A stretch of 64,000 nt of DNA from Conchocele bisecta (lineage: Eukaryota; Mollusca; Bivalvia; Lucinida; Thyasiridae). Positions 1 to 8,880 of this stretch are shown piece after piece. The position numbers were made by a program, and so were the translations under genes. The stretch is from assembly GCA_029237695.1 (NCBI GenBank), contig CM055274.1, positions 17,907,505-17,971,504 on the forward strand, written 5' to 3'. A model generated the notes under the pieces. It had not been told where the DNA came from. It saw only the letters and a list, made by a program, of their open reading frames with translations, and searched no databases. The first letter of the stretch is position 1; every line of letters starts with the position of its first letter.

Positions 1-1
1 T

Positions 2-375
2 AAAGATTTAAATAAAAATAATGTTTGCGATGCCCACTCTGCCATAATATGTGGGCAGACAGGATGTGGAAAAACAGTTTTCATCCTCGAGACATGCTCT
101 CTGAGCTCGCATTTTCTGGCCGCCATTCGGGGCAAAGCGTAAGGATCTCCACTCAGAAGTACAACGCCGTTCTCAAGGATCTGCGCGAGCAAACTAAATG
201 GGTCGCCCTCTTTCACTGCAATGACCGAGACTCATTCGATGACTGTCTTCGAGAGAACGACGTTATCCCAAAGCGCGAGGAGCGCCTGGAGGTTCGACAG
301 ATACTTTCGGAAACAAAGCACGCCAAGCTTCTTCTAAAGACTGATCAACCAACTGCTTACCAAGTTATCAATTAA
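2..375 (+). pseudogene. Polinton FtsK/HerA-type DNA-packaging ATPase, internally deleted
   Basis: Two pieces in different frames. The first (2-142) carries a perfect Walker A motif, GQTGCGKT at 53-76, then runs into TAA at 140-142. The second (the frame of 25-375) carries the C-terminal part: STQKYNAV near 150-180, then DLREQTKW, RDSF and LRENDV, and an end around KHAKLLLKTDQP before TAA. In this family the ATPase powers packaging of the element's DNA into a capsid. Walker A and the C-terminal motif lie far closer together than in a complete protein, and no Walker B is present, so roughly 100 residues seem deleted along with a frame change. The gene's 5' end may also lie beyond the window edge. 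Confidence 0.8.
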
Positions 376-505
376 TTACTGAGCAATTGCTTAACGCTCG
401 TTAGTAACTGCTGAGCAAATGCTTAACAATGCTGAGCAATTGCTGAACAATGCTTAACACATACTTAACAAATGTTGAACAAATGCTGAACAATGGTTAA
501 CAATG
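376..505. repeat. Imperfect 10-12 bp repeats rich in TGCTGAACAA / TGCTTAACAA
   Basis: About ten degenerate copies of a short word (TGCTGAACAA, TGCTTAACAA, TGAGCAATTGC) fill the gap after the ATPase stop. The stretch from 506 to 590 before the next ATG shows no repeat or recognisable signal. It may be a simple repeat expanded in a decaying element, or an intergenic spacer of the original Polinton. Confidence 0.6.
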
Positions 506-590
506 TGGGAATCAATTTGTTGCTCCGCTGTGAGCTTTGTTGCGAGCACAACGGTGATCATACATATCGTGTGGTGCGCTTGATCAGCTA

Positions 591-1380
591 ATGGAAGAGA
601 CAGTCGTGTCGACTGCCGACACGACTGGACCTGTAGGAACCGACACAATATCTTTCCTGAAAGATGGGACGACTGCCGATACGTTCCTGAAAGAAAATGA
701 AAACACGACGCGATGCGAGCGGCTAGCTGCGCTGGTTGCTGGGGGACAATCGGAGCGGTATTTCGGTCGGCGTCTCTCAGTTTGTCAGGTGGACAAGATG
801 TCAGATGTCGAGGTTGATACAATGTATGCGCGATACGAATCTAAATTGGGGGCAGAGATGACGAAAACTCTTGGATCGGCGGCTATTCATTTGTAAGCTA
901 CCGCTGTCAATGCAATTCTCCCTATATCTGACACCGCGGGGTTGATTGGTGATCTAGAGACTGACCTTTTTGTAGGACACACGCTTAGAACAGCCTGCTG
1001 CTCAATTTATCACAAGTTTGGAATGTACTTAGCTCCGCTGACAACCGCGTTGACCACGGCTAAGCACTGTCAATTTGGACATATATGCCCACGAACTATA
1101 AGCTCAGAAAATGATGAAACAAGACGCACCCCAACCCTGTTGGACCAGGAGCGACAAGCACCTGCGAGAGTGACGGAACAGCCCTCAACACTGTTGAACC
1201 CGATTGCACTTCCAACTCAGATTGATACCCCAGTTCCAATTCGTGAATTCGGTCCAACACTGTTGAATCCGATTACACGACGCAAAAACCCAAAACATAC
1301 AGGCAGCTGGGCGGGCAGCGGCTGCCACCCGAAAAGCTAAACAAGATAAAATACTCGCCGAGCTTCGAGAGGCTAAATAG
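591..1380 (+). pseudogene. Conserved-type Polinton small-protein gene, one stop and one frameshift
   Basis: Starts at ATG 591 and stays in one frame to 1340 apart from a single TAA at 894-896. The reading on both sides is smooth (MSDVEVDTMYARYESKLG before it, FGMYLAPLTTALTTAKHC after it), so this is one gene with a nonsense mutation. Near 1310 a second lesion shifts the frame: the next frame gives a lysine-rich, helix-like tail (KAKQDKILAELREAK) ending at TAG 1378-1380, a better C-terminus than the in-frame stop at 1340. The N-terminal 60 residues are Thr/Asp-rich with two similar TTADTF-like stretches. No catalytic motif is visible. Position between ATPase and integrase suggests a virion or accessory protein; the function is unknown. 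Confidence 0.55.
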
Positions 1381-1680
1381 TCGTTATTTGTGCTCAGGAG
1401 CCCCAATCGCAATTGGAGTTGGGGGCAGAAACATCAAAACATCCGAAGACAGCTGCGGTTCAATCTCCTGCGGAGCAATCGTGGATTGCTGTAGCTCCTA
1501 CCTGGATCACCCCGTGGGTTGTTGGTGGTGGTCTGGCAGTTGTGGGCACCGTGTGTCTGTGGAAATATTTTGAGACAACTCCCAACCGCACCTGTGCAGT
1601 TGGAGGCGGTTCCAAAGAAAGTTACGAAACCGATTGCGCCCCATTCAAACATTGATCACGATCCCTTTTATATGCAATAA
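1377..1680 (+). pseudogene. Small single-pass membrane protein remnant of Polinton
   Basis: An open stretch from 1377 without an ATG encodes a polar, Gln/Glu-rich N-terminus, then a clear membrane segment (TPWVVGGGLAVVGTVCLWKYF, about 1510-1572). After it the first frame goes to TGA 1653-1655, but the neighbouring frame gives a proline-rich tail (QLEAVPKKVTKPIAPHS) to TAA 1678-1680, six bases before the next gene. I therefore read it as one gene with a frameshift near 1575 and a lost start. A small protein with a membrane anchor and Pro-rich tail would suit a virion membrane or entry component, but this is inference from hydropathy only. Confidence 0.45.
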
Positions 1681-1685
1681 ATATA

Positions 1686-1919
1686 ATGGCTGAAAACGAA
1701 GGTAAAATGATAGTGAATGCGGTTTATCACGCCGTGGTGATATCGGGTCTCAGTATCGGGTTTGCTCGGCTATAAAAGATGGCCTTCTGAGGGCCCTCTC
1801 CCAAATTGGACATGACTGCGAGAGACGTAGGTCTCGTGACCTTGAATATAACGTCCGCAATTTCGACCCGAGATTATATAATTAAAGCTGGAATTCTACC
1901 TGCTAATATATGGAAATAA
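1686..1919 (+). pseudogene. 77-codon Polinton small protein with two in-frame stops
   Basis: ATG 1686 opens a frame that ends with TAA 1917-1919 and is interrupted by TAA 1773-1775 and TGA 1788-1790. The first part has a hydrophobic helix (MIVNAVYHAVVISGLSIGFA) that could cross a membrane. The second part is soluble and looks conserved in style (KLDMTARDVGLVTLNITSA, ending ILPANIWK). Spacing is operon-like: 5 bp after the previous stop and 1 bp before the next ATG. The two stops lie only 15 bp apart, in a short stretch that may have been scrambled. Function unknown. Confidence 0.55.
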
Positions 1920-1920
1920 A

Positions 1921-2276
1921 ATGGCTACGATCGGAGTAATAGTAGGTGGTGCAATCGTGAGCGCAGCGGGGTTCGGCGGTAGCAACTATTTATTCTCGTT
2001 AATAGGAGCAGACGCGACGAGGAGAAAAAGCGTCACGATTTAGCTACAGAACAACTCAATAGCGCAAAGGAAGCATGGGCGAAAAACGAACCAACCGTGT
2101 GGACTGGATCAACGAAGAGCTTCGCCGCGAGAGTCACGCCGTGCAAACTTTCAGGAACGTTGACGAAGCCATGCGCGAGTACAAGCTATGTACTATCAGA
2201 GGCCCAAGAAGACCGCGAGATCGCGTTCATCGTCGTGGGAATGGGTGTGGTGGGTCTCGTCAGCTACTATATTTAA
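1921..2276 (+). pseudogene. Polinton coiled-coil/membrane small protein, frameshifted
   Basis: ATG 1921 begins a glycine-rich hydrophobic N-terminus (MATIGVIVGGAIVSAAGFGG). The protein then continues in a different frame (EKKRHDLATEQLNSAKEAW, from about 2016) and in a third (RVDWINEELRRESHAVQTF and NVDEAMREYKL, about 2096-2190). It returns to the second frame for a C-terminal membrane helix (EIAFIVVGMGVVGLVSYYI), ending at TAA 2274-2276. The order hydrophobic end, charged helical middle, hydrophobic end is coherent only across at least three frameshifts. The charged middle suggests a coiled coil. No function can be assigned. Confidence 0.55.
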
Positions 2277-2348
2277 AAAGCAATAAGTAAAAGCAATAAG
2301 CAATAATAATAAAAAAAACCTTTTTAAATAATATATATATATAGAACG
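2277..2348. promoter_or_regulatory. AT-rich spacer with TATA-like run before the integrase pair
   Basis: The 72 bp between the decayed small genes and the ATG at 2349 are almost pure A/T, with a run of alternating T and A at about 2329-2341 just ahead of the start. It could serve as a promoter for the 2349 ORF and the overlapping integrase. The call rests on composition and position alone. Confidence 0.3.
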
Positions 2349-2693
2349 ATGTTAGTTGACGAGCTTTATTTTGCTCTGATCGATGTAGGCTACACGGCCC
2401 TTAAACACCGTTTAGCTGGCGCAAAGGGTCTGATCCGTCTGGCCCAAGATTCTCTAGAGACGTGGCGCGAGGACGAAAAAGCGGCCACCATTTTCGCAAA
2501 GCGGATGTTAGATTCCTCCGAGTTCCCGCTCCAGCTCAGGAGCGGCAACTCCAATTGCGATTGGAGCTGCAGCGAAACTTCCAACAAAGGTTTAGTATCG
2601 ACGACGCAGTTACCGGACGATCTGGCGAGGGCGTGTTGGAGACTGTTTGACCTACTAGAATACCTCGCATACGATGGACACGCGCAAACTTGA
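2349..2693 (+). CDS. Uncharacterised Polinton ORF overlapping the integrase start
   Basis: A 114-residue frame from a true ATG to TGA 2691-2693. It overlaps the integrase ATG (2674) by 20 bp, which suggests the two were transcribed together. The first 55 residues are mixed and helix-forming (ALIDVGYTALKHRLAGAKGL). From about 2515 the reading becomes Ser/Asn-rich while the neighbouring frame gives a Gln/Leu/Arg helix (AQERQLQLRLELQRNFQ), so a frameshift near 2515 with return near 2600 is possible. No domain recognised. If intact it may be a regulatory or accessory protein of the element. Confidence 0.45.
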   Translation: MLVDELYFALIDVGYTALKHRLAGAKGLIRLAQDSLETWREDEKAATIFAKRMLDSSEFPLQLRSGNSNCDWSCSETSNKGLVSTTQLPDDLARACWRLFDLLEYLAYDGHAQT

Positions 2694-3705
2694 TACCAAA
2701 CTATCGGTGCGCCTATCGCGCAAGCTATCAAACACATACTACAGACCCCGCGGCTACTGGAAGGGACTCGCGGCCATCAAGAACCTCGCGGCGGCGACCA
2801 AGGTTTCCGAAAACGCAGCCAAGGAATGGCTAAAGAGGCAGGCCATCTGGCAGATCTATTTGCCCGCGCCTCACAATATTCCGCGCCCGAAATTCGACGT
2901 GCCGGTGCCGAACGAAGTCCACCAAGCAGACCTCCTGTTTCTCCCTCACGATCGCGTCGGTCGCAAGACTTACAAGTACGCACTGACAATCGTTGATGTA
3001 GCGAGTCGGTATAAGGGGGCTGAGCCGTTGGCCACTCAAGAGTCCAAGGAGGTGGCCGAGGCTCTTTCCCGAATATATAAGAGGAGTCCTCTCAAATGGC
3101 CGAATCTTCTCCAGGTCGATCCCGGCCGAGAGTTCATGGGCGCGGTCTCTCATCTATTGGCTAAACACAACGTTTCTGTCAGATGCGGCCGCGTCAACAT
3201 CCACCGGGACCAAGAGATCGTGGAGCGGTTCAATCGAACCCTGGCTGAGAGGTTGTTCGGGCACCAATATGCCAAAGAACTTGTAGACCCTCATTCGCGA
3301 TCGACCGAGTGGGTGACCAGGCTGCCCGCCGTGGTCTCCGCACTGAACGGTGAGGTGACCAGATTGATCGGTAAAAAGCCTGTAGATGCCATCCAGTCGA
3401 AAACGGCGTCGCACAAACCATCTGCCGTCTCGTGCGGGCGACCCGTTGGTTTAGCGGAGAAACGGCTTCCATCGGATGTTACCGTCCGGTACCTCTATCA
3501 ACTGGGAGAGCTCGAAGGTGGCCGCCGCCGCGCGACTGATCCCGTGTGGTCTCTCAATGTATATACTCTAGGTCGATCTATTACCAAACCCGATGAGCCC
3601 GTGCTCTACTATTTGGATGATGGTCCATCGCGCGGGTTTGTTCGCGAAGAACTTCTTGCGGTGCCTTCTGACACCCAGCTACCACCGGTCCGTCCATCGT
3701 CATAG
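2674..3705 (+). CDS. Polinton retroviral-type integrase (rve, DDE)
   Basis: An intact 343-residue protein. It joins the element's linear DNA ends to host DNA in the nucleus. Residues 1-75 form a basic helical N-terminus (KVSENAAKEWLKRQAIWQIY). The catalytic core spans about 80-240: first Asp D86 in HQADLLFLP, second Asp D149 in LLQVDPGREF, and Glu E184 in IVERFNRTLAERLF, 34 residues after D149, which fits the DD(35)E pattern. The C-terminal 265-335 (VRYLYQ, GGRRRATDPVWS, PSRGFVREELL) is a small beta-rich domain typical of Polinton integrases. ATG 2674 is chosen because it is the first in frame and the N-terminus is then complete. Length fits the family. It is the only long undamaged gene of the element. 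It converges on the polymerase gene, 43 bp between stops. Confidence 0.93.
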   Translation: MDTRKLDTKLSVRLSRKLSNTYYRPRGYWKGLAAIKNLAAATKVSENAAKEWLKRQAIWQIYLPAPHNIPRPKFDVPVPNEVHQADLLFLPHDRVGRKTYKYALTIVDVASRYKGAEPLATQESKEVAEALSRIYKRSPLKWPNLLQVDPGREFMGAVSHLLAKHNVSVRCGRVNIHRDQEIVERFNRTLAERLFGHQYAKELVDPHSRSTEWVTRLPAVVSALNGEVTRLIGKKPVDAIQSKTASHKPSAVSCGRPVGLAEKRLPSDVTVRYLYQLGELEGGRRRATDPVWSLNVYTLGRSITKPDEPVLYYLDDGPSRGFVREELLAVPSDTQLPPVRPSS

Positions 3706-3748
3706 TCGGTCAGACTCTCGTCAGAGTCTTTAGTATTCTCCCCTTTTT

Positions 3749-6700
3749 TCAGAGCTCCCCTTTTTTGTCGTAGTACGCCGACAACCCCAACTTCTCCTGC
3801 TTGTACGTCTTCATCACACCGTTAGCCATTCGGAATCCCCTGTTCTCCGCCATGTCCCTCCCCCAAGTCAGATCGTTAGATCTCTTCGACATCCCCTTGG
3901 CCGAGTGCTTAGTTTGTTCGTCACCGCTCACGTAGTAACACTTGCTGCACAGCGCGATGCCTCTATCTCCCTCGAATTCCAGCTTGAACAGTCCCGGAGT
4001 TCTGTTGCTCCACGCGTCCCACGCCAACCACTCGGCCTTCTCCTTGTTGAACTTTCTCTTCATCTTCTTTCTCACCACCTTCGCCAGCGTCTTCTCCGAC
4101 AGCGCGAAGTACATGCTATCAGTGTCCATCTGTATCAGTTCAAAATCTCCGCGATCCACGTACTTGTCCAAGAAGTCGTAGTAGAACTCCAGCATCCGGA
4201 GCTTGGCCACACTGAAACGGTCTGTTGATGACCACTCCAGTCTTCCTGCTCGATATCTCGTAAGCCTCCCCAGTCTCCTCCAGGTCTTCGAACCACGCCG
4301 ACCTCAGTGCCCGGTCGACAGTCTTCTCATCCTTCGTATATGTGGTGTTCAGGTGTCTCTCTTGTGCCTCTATCAGTTTGCCACAACACGCGTTGCCAAC
4401 CAGTTTGAATATCTCCGCCAACACCACCTTGCTCTAGTCGACGTCCCCCTTCCGTTTGGCGGCGGTGACCTCTTTAACGAACCATTGAAACGGTTTGCCG
4501 GGCGTGTAGTCTATCACCCTATGCACCGCCTTGACCACCAGACAGTGCTCCAGATACCACTTTAGCAGCGGGGAGTATATGATCATCTTCTTGGCGGATA
4601 GTGCCCCAACGAGCTTTCTCTGTCCTTCGACCCTTTTCCTCCCGGTCCTGGTCAGATAGGCCTTCATGTGCTGAGGAACCTCGGTCTCGTCGACTTCTCG
4701 ATTAATGAACAGCGGCGACATTTCAGAGAACTTGTCTCGCAACGTTACCGGGAACTCTATATCCAATTATGCAAATCCGAACCACTTGTCATTCCTGACC
4801 TTCCTCACGAAACAGTCTATATACGACTGTCTTTCCGGGTCGTCACACGTCCATATCGTCTCCTCCCCGCACGGCATGTCTTTCGACAGGGTAGACAGAT
4901 ACTGCGCAGCGCATTGGTGTCGTACCCCAGCACCGCCTTGCACATCTTCTCCTCCCGACTCCCTACCTGACCCCTGATCGTCGACCTGCCAGCCTCTGCG
5001 TATCTGGAGAACACTATGGACGGACCACCGACCAATCCCTCCTTCATCATCTCGTAAGTCTCACCCTTCGGCGCCCACAGCTCGGGTGTGCCCACCTTCC
5101 CATCGATCGACCCGCGGAGCAGGTACTGAAGGGAAACACCAGGCAGAGACACAGCGTCCTTGAGTATGTCCACGCCTCTTCCCCTGTAGAACTCCGTCAT
5201 TTTGGTCAATGTCTCCAGGAACGGTCCGATATCCAAGTCGTTGTAGTGTTGCAACCATTCATGGAACGTCTTCATCCCCTTTTCTCGGAATACCTTCTTG
5301 CACTCGTTCCACTCGGACAACGACAGTAGGAACTCACCCTTCAACTTCGAGTACCACTCGGCATAGTCGGGCAGCCCCGGATGGTCGAGTTTTTCTGGTG
5401 AATCGAACCACTCGTACGGGAAGTGAGACTTTACCGTTTTACAGTCGTACGCCTTAACCCACCAGTCATAACTGACACCGGGTCCCAGATATTGTATGAT
5501 ATCGAGAAATCTTAACTCCGGTGTAAACAGAAACATCGACGTGCTGGCCCTCTTTCCGACCATCACCTTATTCACTGTGACCGCCAACTTCTCGACAAGG
5601 TACCGCTTGATGAGATTCAGGTCGTACCTGCTGCAGTTGAACCCCACCACCGGGACTTGGTCGATCCACGAGACGATCTTCTCTCGCTGAGGTTTCAACA
5701 GCATCTCTATGTCGGTCGGCAGATACTTCTTCCTAACCCCCTTCCTGATGACTTTACCTCTCCTCTGCAGCTCGGTCACGAACTTCTTGACCAGAGTGTC
5801 GGGGTCTCGTTCGCAGATGTGGGTGATCCCCTCGTGCATCGTATCCCCCAACGACACCGATATAGGGACGTGCTCGACTTCGATGGTCAGGTCTTTGGTG
5901 GGTCGCGTGATTTTCGACTTGTCGAGATAAGCCTCGAAGTCGTAGACTATCTGGTGAGGGTACAGAGTCGTCTCCTCCTCGCGCGGTGGTGGTTGATAAT
6001 GGGCCTCCTTCAACCACTCGCACTCCCACATCACCACCAGCTCGTAACCCGCCTCCTTTATCTTAGCGTCTTGAATGTTCGTCTTATCGTACAGCAATCT
6101 AAGGTTACCTCTCACGCAATGTGTCGGACACTCGTGGCATCCGTGAAACTGAAACACGGTCTTGATTTCGTGACAGTAGCCGTCTACCGGATCGCCGGCC
6201 ACCCACCTCTCGCCCCCGTGATCGCATCTCGCGTGATGTATGTGCTTTCACACCCTCTCCTCTTCTGTGCTCAACCATCGAATCGACATCGCACTCGCTG
6301 AACCCTTGGTATAGAACGCCTTCTCGTAGGCCGACTGCGGTCTCTCTACCCTCTTACCTGGACATATCACCACGGTCTTCCCACCCATGCAGGTGGTCGC
6401 GTGCCTGTGCATGTTACACGACTTTGTGAACCGTTGTTGACATCCTGAGCACTCGTACTCGTTCGTCATCTTGCGGAGGTTCGTTATGAGGATCGAGTGA
6501 CCTCCAAACATTCCTATCATCATGATCTTCTCCCCAACCGCGTCGTAGATTGCCGCAGACTTCATTAGGTACCACACTCCGTCGGCGGTGGGCTCGTAAA
6601 CACGAATTCCCAGCGTGAAGTGCTCTTCTACCTTCTTAATATCATCCAGGGGGATTCCATTACTACCCGGTCCGTTATCGTGCCCGAGGTATTCGCGAGC

Positions 6701-7308
6701 CAGAGCTCGTGCCTTCTCACAACAGCGGTCGGGTCTCCCTCCACGGTGGATGGCTATGCACCTAAACAGACACAAGTAGTCGTCGTACTTGTCGAATAAA
6801 TTCCCTTTTTCTGTCTTAACCAGTCGAGGAGTTTTCCCGCTCCCATGAGAAGTTGTTGCGCATCGATGATCATCTTCACCTCGATCGATATCCAACGAAC
6901 GGATGTCCATTTTGTGTTTGGTCTATCGACTTTGTAGATGTCCATTCGACCTCTTTCTCTATCGAATATCCAACTCTCAGCTTTGGCGATCTCGTTAATG
7001 CACGGACTGCCCTTTGATTGTTTGTGATATATCATAGTAGCGTCGGTCTCTATGTTCCTAATACGGTACGAGCACGAATACCTCAGATAAAATGTCGTGG
7101 TCATCTCTGGGCGAATTGTATTCATTATGCGATTAGCGATCTCCCCGTCTACCCCCCTCTCGAAAGTCCATACTATCTTCCTCCTACCCCTATCAACAGT
7201 TTCCCTAGCTTCGGCATATTCGGTGAGAACCTTGGGACCCTCCTCCACCAAATTTTTGGCGAGCTCTCTCCTACTCTTAGGAGGTCTCCCCACCAACCCT
7301 TGATACAT
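3749..7308 (-). pseudogene. Protein-primed family B DNA polymerase of Polinton, multiply broken
   Basis: Replicative polymerase of the element, read on the - strand from ATG 7308 to TGA 3751-3749. Visible in order: N-terminal region; C2HC zinc finger (CSGC...HATTC, 6451-6389); a Cys/His segment VDGYC...FQFHGCHEC (6183-6125) like the nuclease-type domain often found in these polymerases; exonuclease I YDFE (5943-5932); exonuclease II FNCSRYDLNLI (5641-5609); exonuclease III YNDLDIGPF (5245-5219); motif A GYDTNAL (4927-4907); motif B region LVGNACCGK (4400-4374); motif C MDTDS (4129-4115). Lesions: frameshift near 6795; TGA 6250-6248; frameshift near 4905, right after motif A; TAA 4769-4767; TAG 4436-4434; frameshift near 4205. 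Motif B normally reads N-S-x-Y-G; here Ser and Tyr are replaced. The gene is dead. Confidence 0.92.
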
Positions 7309-7356
7309 CTTTTTGTAATACGCCTTGTATAGTGGTTTTCTGCGTGCGCTGGGATT

Positions 7357-7602
7357 TTATTTTACACGCTGCGCGTAAGCGGTGGCACGCAGACTGGCTG
7401 TCGTCTCGTTCTCCAATTTCTCGGAGCGTTTTTCGGGGTCGGCAGGCAGTCGTCCGGTCGAAACCGCACGCCGCAGCCTCTCCTCGTAGACGACGGCTCG
7501 CGCGTCACTTATCCTATCTGCTATAGCTTTCTTGAGTCTCAAACCTCTTAGGGAAAGTCCCCAACTCTTAACTTGCTCTCTCATTTGCTTTATGGTAGAC
7601 AT
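7357..7602 (-). CDS. Small SAP-like DNA-binding protein of Polinton
   Basis: An 81-residue protein. The open frame extends 6 codons upstream to a TTG, but the first ATG is at 7602 and gives a sensible N-terminus. Residues 1-35 (MSTIKQMREQVKSWGLSL then LKKAIADRI) match the helix-extended-helix SAP pattern: Leu/Val-spaced first helix, a W-G-L turn, then a basic helix ending in DRI. The rest is charged and helical (YEERLRRAV, EKRSEKLENE). SAP domains bind AT-rich DNA. It lies 48 bp upstream of the polymerase start in the same direction, so the two were probably co-transcribed. Its ATG sits inside the first of the four repeats at 7601-7882. Confidence 0.6.
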   Translation of the reverse strand: MSTIKQMREQVKSWGLSLRGLRLKKAIADRISDARAVVYEERLRRAVSTGRLPADPEKRSEKLENETTASLRATAYAQRVK

Positions 7603-7882
7603 TATACTGAGTATAACCAATGGATTCTTATCTCTAATAGGGTGTCAGTTGTTATTTTATTTTTAGTAAATGTATAACAAATTGTTGTATTATACTGAGT
7701 ATAACTTATGGATTTCTTATCTCTAATAGGGTGTCAGTTGATATTTATGACATATTGCTGTATTATACTGAGTATAACTTATGGATTACTTATCTCTAAT
7801 AGGGTGTAAATTGTTGGTAGGTATGACAGATTACTGTATATACTGAGTATAACATAGGGATTTCTTATCTCTAATAGGGTGT
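7601..7882. repeat. Four spaced copies of an ATACTGAGTAT-containing repeat at the Polinton end
   Basis: The word ATTATACTGAGTATAAC occurs at 7601-7617, 7689-7705 and 7762-7778, with a one-base-shorter copy at 7838-7853. Each is followed, after TGGATT(T)C, by TTATCTCTAATAGGGTGT. Spacings are 88, 73 and 76 bp. The core ATACTGAGTAT is nearly palindromic, so each copy could bind a dimeric protein. They lie between the first - strand gene and the terminal hairpin, where a promoter or replication-origin region of the element is expected. Role inferred from position. Confidence 0.75.
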
Positions 7883-7963
7883 AACTTCTCATGCCAGAAA
7901 TATATGAAAAATATTTCCCATTCTTCTCATACATACTGTGATAACAGTGGGGTAAAATCTAAG
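7883..7963. other. Spacer between subterminal repeats and terminal hairpin
   Basis: AT-rich, with no repeat or ORF seen. It probably belongs to the terminal inverted repeat of the Polinton. Confidence 0.4.
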
Positions 7964-8066
7964 TAGTATATGAGAGTCAACAATGATACCACCTCCTGAT
8001 GGGAGGCACCGCGCGTATCGGGGGGCTTCCATCAGGAGGTGGTATCTTTTTGACTCTCATATACTA
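7964..8066. repeat. 103-bp terminal hairpin of the Polinton
   Basis: TAGTATATGAGAGTCA at 7964-7979 is the exact reverse complement of 8051-8066. After a 5-base interruption, GATACCACCTCCTGAT (7985-8000) is the exact complement of 8031-8046, and the GG/CC pairs at 8001-8002 and 8029-8030 extend it. The loop of about 25 bases contains GCGCG. This is the last structure before host-type satellite DNA. The outer end, read inward, is AGTATATGAGAGTCA; Polinton ends commonly begin with AG. It could be the true terminus folded on itself, or two termini joined head to head. Confidence 0.7.
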
Positions 8067-8146
8067 TTAGTAAAGAATCTGCCCTACACATCCGCCGAAA
8101 CTGGCGTACAATACTTAAGGCTGTCAGAATCTATCACCCCGAAATT

Positions 8147-8880
8147 AAAATGGCTTGACGTCTAGTCAAACAAGCCAAGTTGCCCAATGTATACATATAG
8201 TGAGTTGTAGGGCTATGTCTCGAGTATTCGTCGGAACCGTCGGATTTGGGCCTGAATCCCATTTACAAATATGGTGGTCGGTTGAAGTCAGAAAACCCAG
8301 AAAATGGTCAAATAGACCACCCCCTGAATTAAAATGGCATGGCGGCTGGTCAAACAAGTCAAGTTTCCCAATGTAGACACATACTGAATTGTAAAACTAT
8401 GTCCCGAGTATTCGTAGGCACCGTCGGATTCGGGCCTGAGTCCCGTTTTCAAGTATGGCGGTCAATTGAAGTGCAGAAATGCACGAACATAGGAAAGTCG
8501 ACCACCCCCTACAACAAAGTGCTATGGCGGCTGGCTAAGCAAGCCAAGTTGCCTAATGTGCACATATACGGTGTTGTAGTACCATGTCCCGCGTATACGT
8601 CGGCACCGTCGGATTCGGGCATGAATCCAGTTTTCAAGTATGGTGGTCAATTGCAGTCAGAAATGCTCGAACATAGGAAAATCGACCACCCCCTACAACA
8701 AAGTGCAATGGCGGCTGGCCAAACAAGCCAAGTTGCCCGATGTGGACATATACTGTCTTGTAGTACCATGGCCCGAGTGTGCGTGGGCACCGTCGGATTG
8801 GGGCCTGAAATCCATTTAGAAGTATGGTGGTCAATTGACGTCAGAAAGCCAGGAAAATGGACAATTGACTATATTAAGAT
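8147..8880. repeat. 185-bp satellite, four tandem copies
   Basis: Units start at about 8147, 8332, 8520 and 8703. Shared landmarks in each are AAATGG...GGCTGG, CAAGCCAAGTTGCCC, a CCGTCGGATT...GGGCCTGAA stretch, and TATGGTGGTCAATTG. Copies differ by roughly 10-20 percent with small indels. Open frames through them are by-products of the repeat. Confidence 0.85.

Larger units (their letters stand above)
1..8066. mobile_element. Polinton/Maverick element, right-hand part
   Basis: The window opens inside this element. Four hallmark Polinton components can be read: a packaging ATPase remnant, a retroviral-type integrase, a family B DNA polymerase and a SAP-like small protein, with a run of small hydrophobic ORFs between. 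Integrase (+) and polymerase (-) converge with 43 bp between their stops. Coding regions are visibly richer in GC than the AT-rich DNA to the right. The right end is placed at the 7964-8066 hairpin because element-like sequence stops there and a host-type satellite starts 80 bp later. The left end, the capsid and protease genes and the left terminal repeat lie outside the window, so the end and the usual 6-bp target duplication cannot be confirmed. Most genes are broken. Confidence 0.9.

Noticed and set aside
3230..3472. Open frames opposite the integrase
   Set aside because: Shadows of a GC-rich coding region; the + strand frame carries the catalytic motifs.
7018..7332. Frames opposite the polymerase N-terminus
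   Set aside because: Shadows; the - strand carries a consistent polymerase reading.
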